64,000 bases of DNA from Sphingobacterium sp. UBA5670 (GTDB taxonomy: Bacteria; Bacteroidota; Bacteroidia; Sphingobacteriales; Sphingobacteriaceae). Position numbers and translations under genes: made by a program. Positions 63,983-64,000 of the stretch are shown in pieces. The notes beneath the pieces are model-generated. The model ran no database searches and was not told where the DNA came from. It worked only from the letters and a program-made list of their open reading frames with translations. The stretch covers positions 79,835 to 143,834 of the forward strand of contig NZ_DIIM01000003.1 in the NCBI RefSeq assembly GCF_002420705.1, read 5' to 3'. The first letter of the stretch is position 1, and the number at the start of each line of letters is the position of its first letter.

Positions 63983-64000
63983 AAAGAAAAGAGCTTTTAA

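Noticed and set aside
1..64000. CRISPR array, tRNA/rRNA genes, IS elements or phage attachment sites
   Set aside because: No spaced repeat array, tRNA-like cloverleaf, rRNA core, transposase or paired att-like repeats recognised anywhere in the window by eye.

Overview
The window looks like part of a chromosome from a Bacteroidota organism, most likely a Sphingobacteriaceae member close to Sphingobacterium. The evidence is four SusC/SusD outer-membrane uptake pairs, an ECF sigma/FecR regulatory pair, GldL/GldM motor proteins, DUF4249 and fimbrillin-type lipoproteins, and several promoters matching the phylum consensus (TTTG, about 19-20 bases, TAnnTTTG). No database search was possible; family names rest on motifs and remembered family signatures. 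No rRNA, tRNA, CRISPR array or intact transposase was recognised.

Layout. 0-3 kb: the 3' end of a DUF4249 protein, a membrane-anchored EEP-fold hydrolase and an MscS channel. 3.1-5.8 kb: a possible short RNA unit, then a gldL-gldM pair without gldK or gldN, closed by a perfect palindromic terminator. 5.9-12.4 kb: an accessory stretch with a repeat-only 'homing endonuclease associated repeat' protein, an AT-rich secreted protein, an Rpn-type PD-(D/E)XK nuclease, a TlpA-like thioredoxin protein, gene relics and an XRE regulator. 12.6-18.7 kb: SusC/SusD/lipoprotein operon 1. 18.8-28.8 kb: ECF sigma, FecR, STN-containing SusC, SusD, an HExxHxxGxxH metalloprotease and a DUF3347-like lipoprotein, an apparent cell-surface signalling and protein-processing locus. 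29-33.7 kb: a TPR histidine kinase convergent with a LuxR-type response regulator, which is divergent from a fimbrillin-like lipoprotein gene and a 55-residue peptide gene; two 18-bp palindromes lie in the divergent intergenic region. 34-38.8 kb: SusC/SusD pair 3, with SusC split by a one-base frameshift. 38.9-39.9 kb: a second Rpn nuclease.

40.1-45.9 kb is a compact set of mostly unrecognised small genes: two overlapping small membrane proteins, DUF5675, a 252-residue protein, a small HTH protein, a membrane LytTR regulator, a 126-residue protein paired with a Crp-like protein, and a cysteine-containing 72-residue peptide. 45.9-51.8 kb: operon 4 on the minus strand (SusC, SusD, TlpA-like). 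52.2-53.5 kb: a strongly structured candidate small RNA divergent from an HTH/coiled-coil protein, then a second promoter/terminator pair with no ORF. 54-58 kb: a FimB/Mfa2-like lipoprotein, a sugar nucleotidyltransferase and two decaying collagen-like lipoprotein genes. 58.1-64 kb: the start of a polysaccharide cluster with Wzc-like kinase (Gly-Tyr hexanucleotide repeat tail) and Wza-like exporter on the minus strand, then a propeller-like lipoprotein and an NTP_transf_5 protein on the plus strand.

The dominant theme is the outer membrane: nutrient capture by SusCD, its sigma/anti-sigma control, surface lipoproteins and fimbrillin-like proteins, and exopolysaccharide export. The least understood parts are the two-component/fimbrillin/peptide locus, the 40-45 kb cassette, and the hairpin RNA at 52.4 kb.
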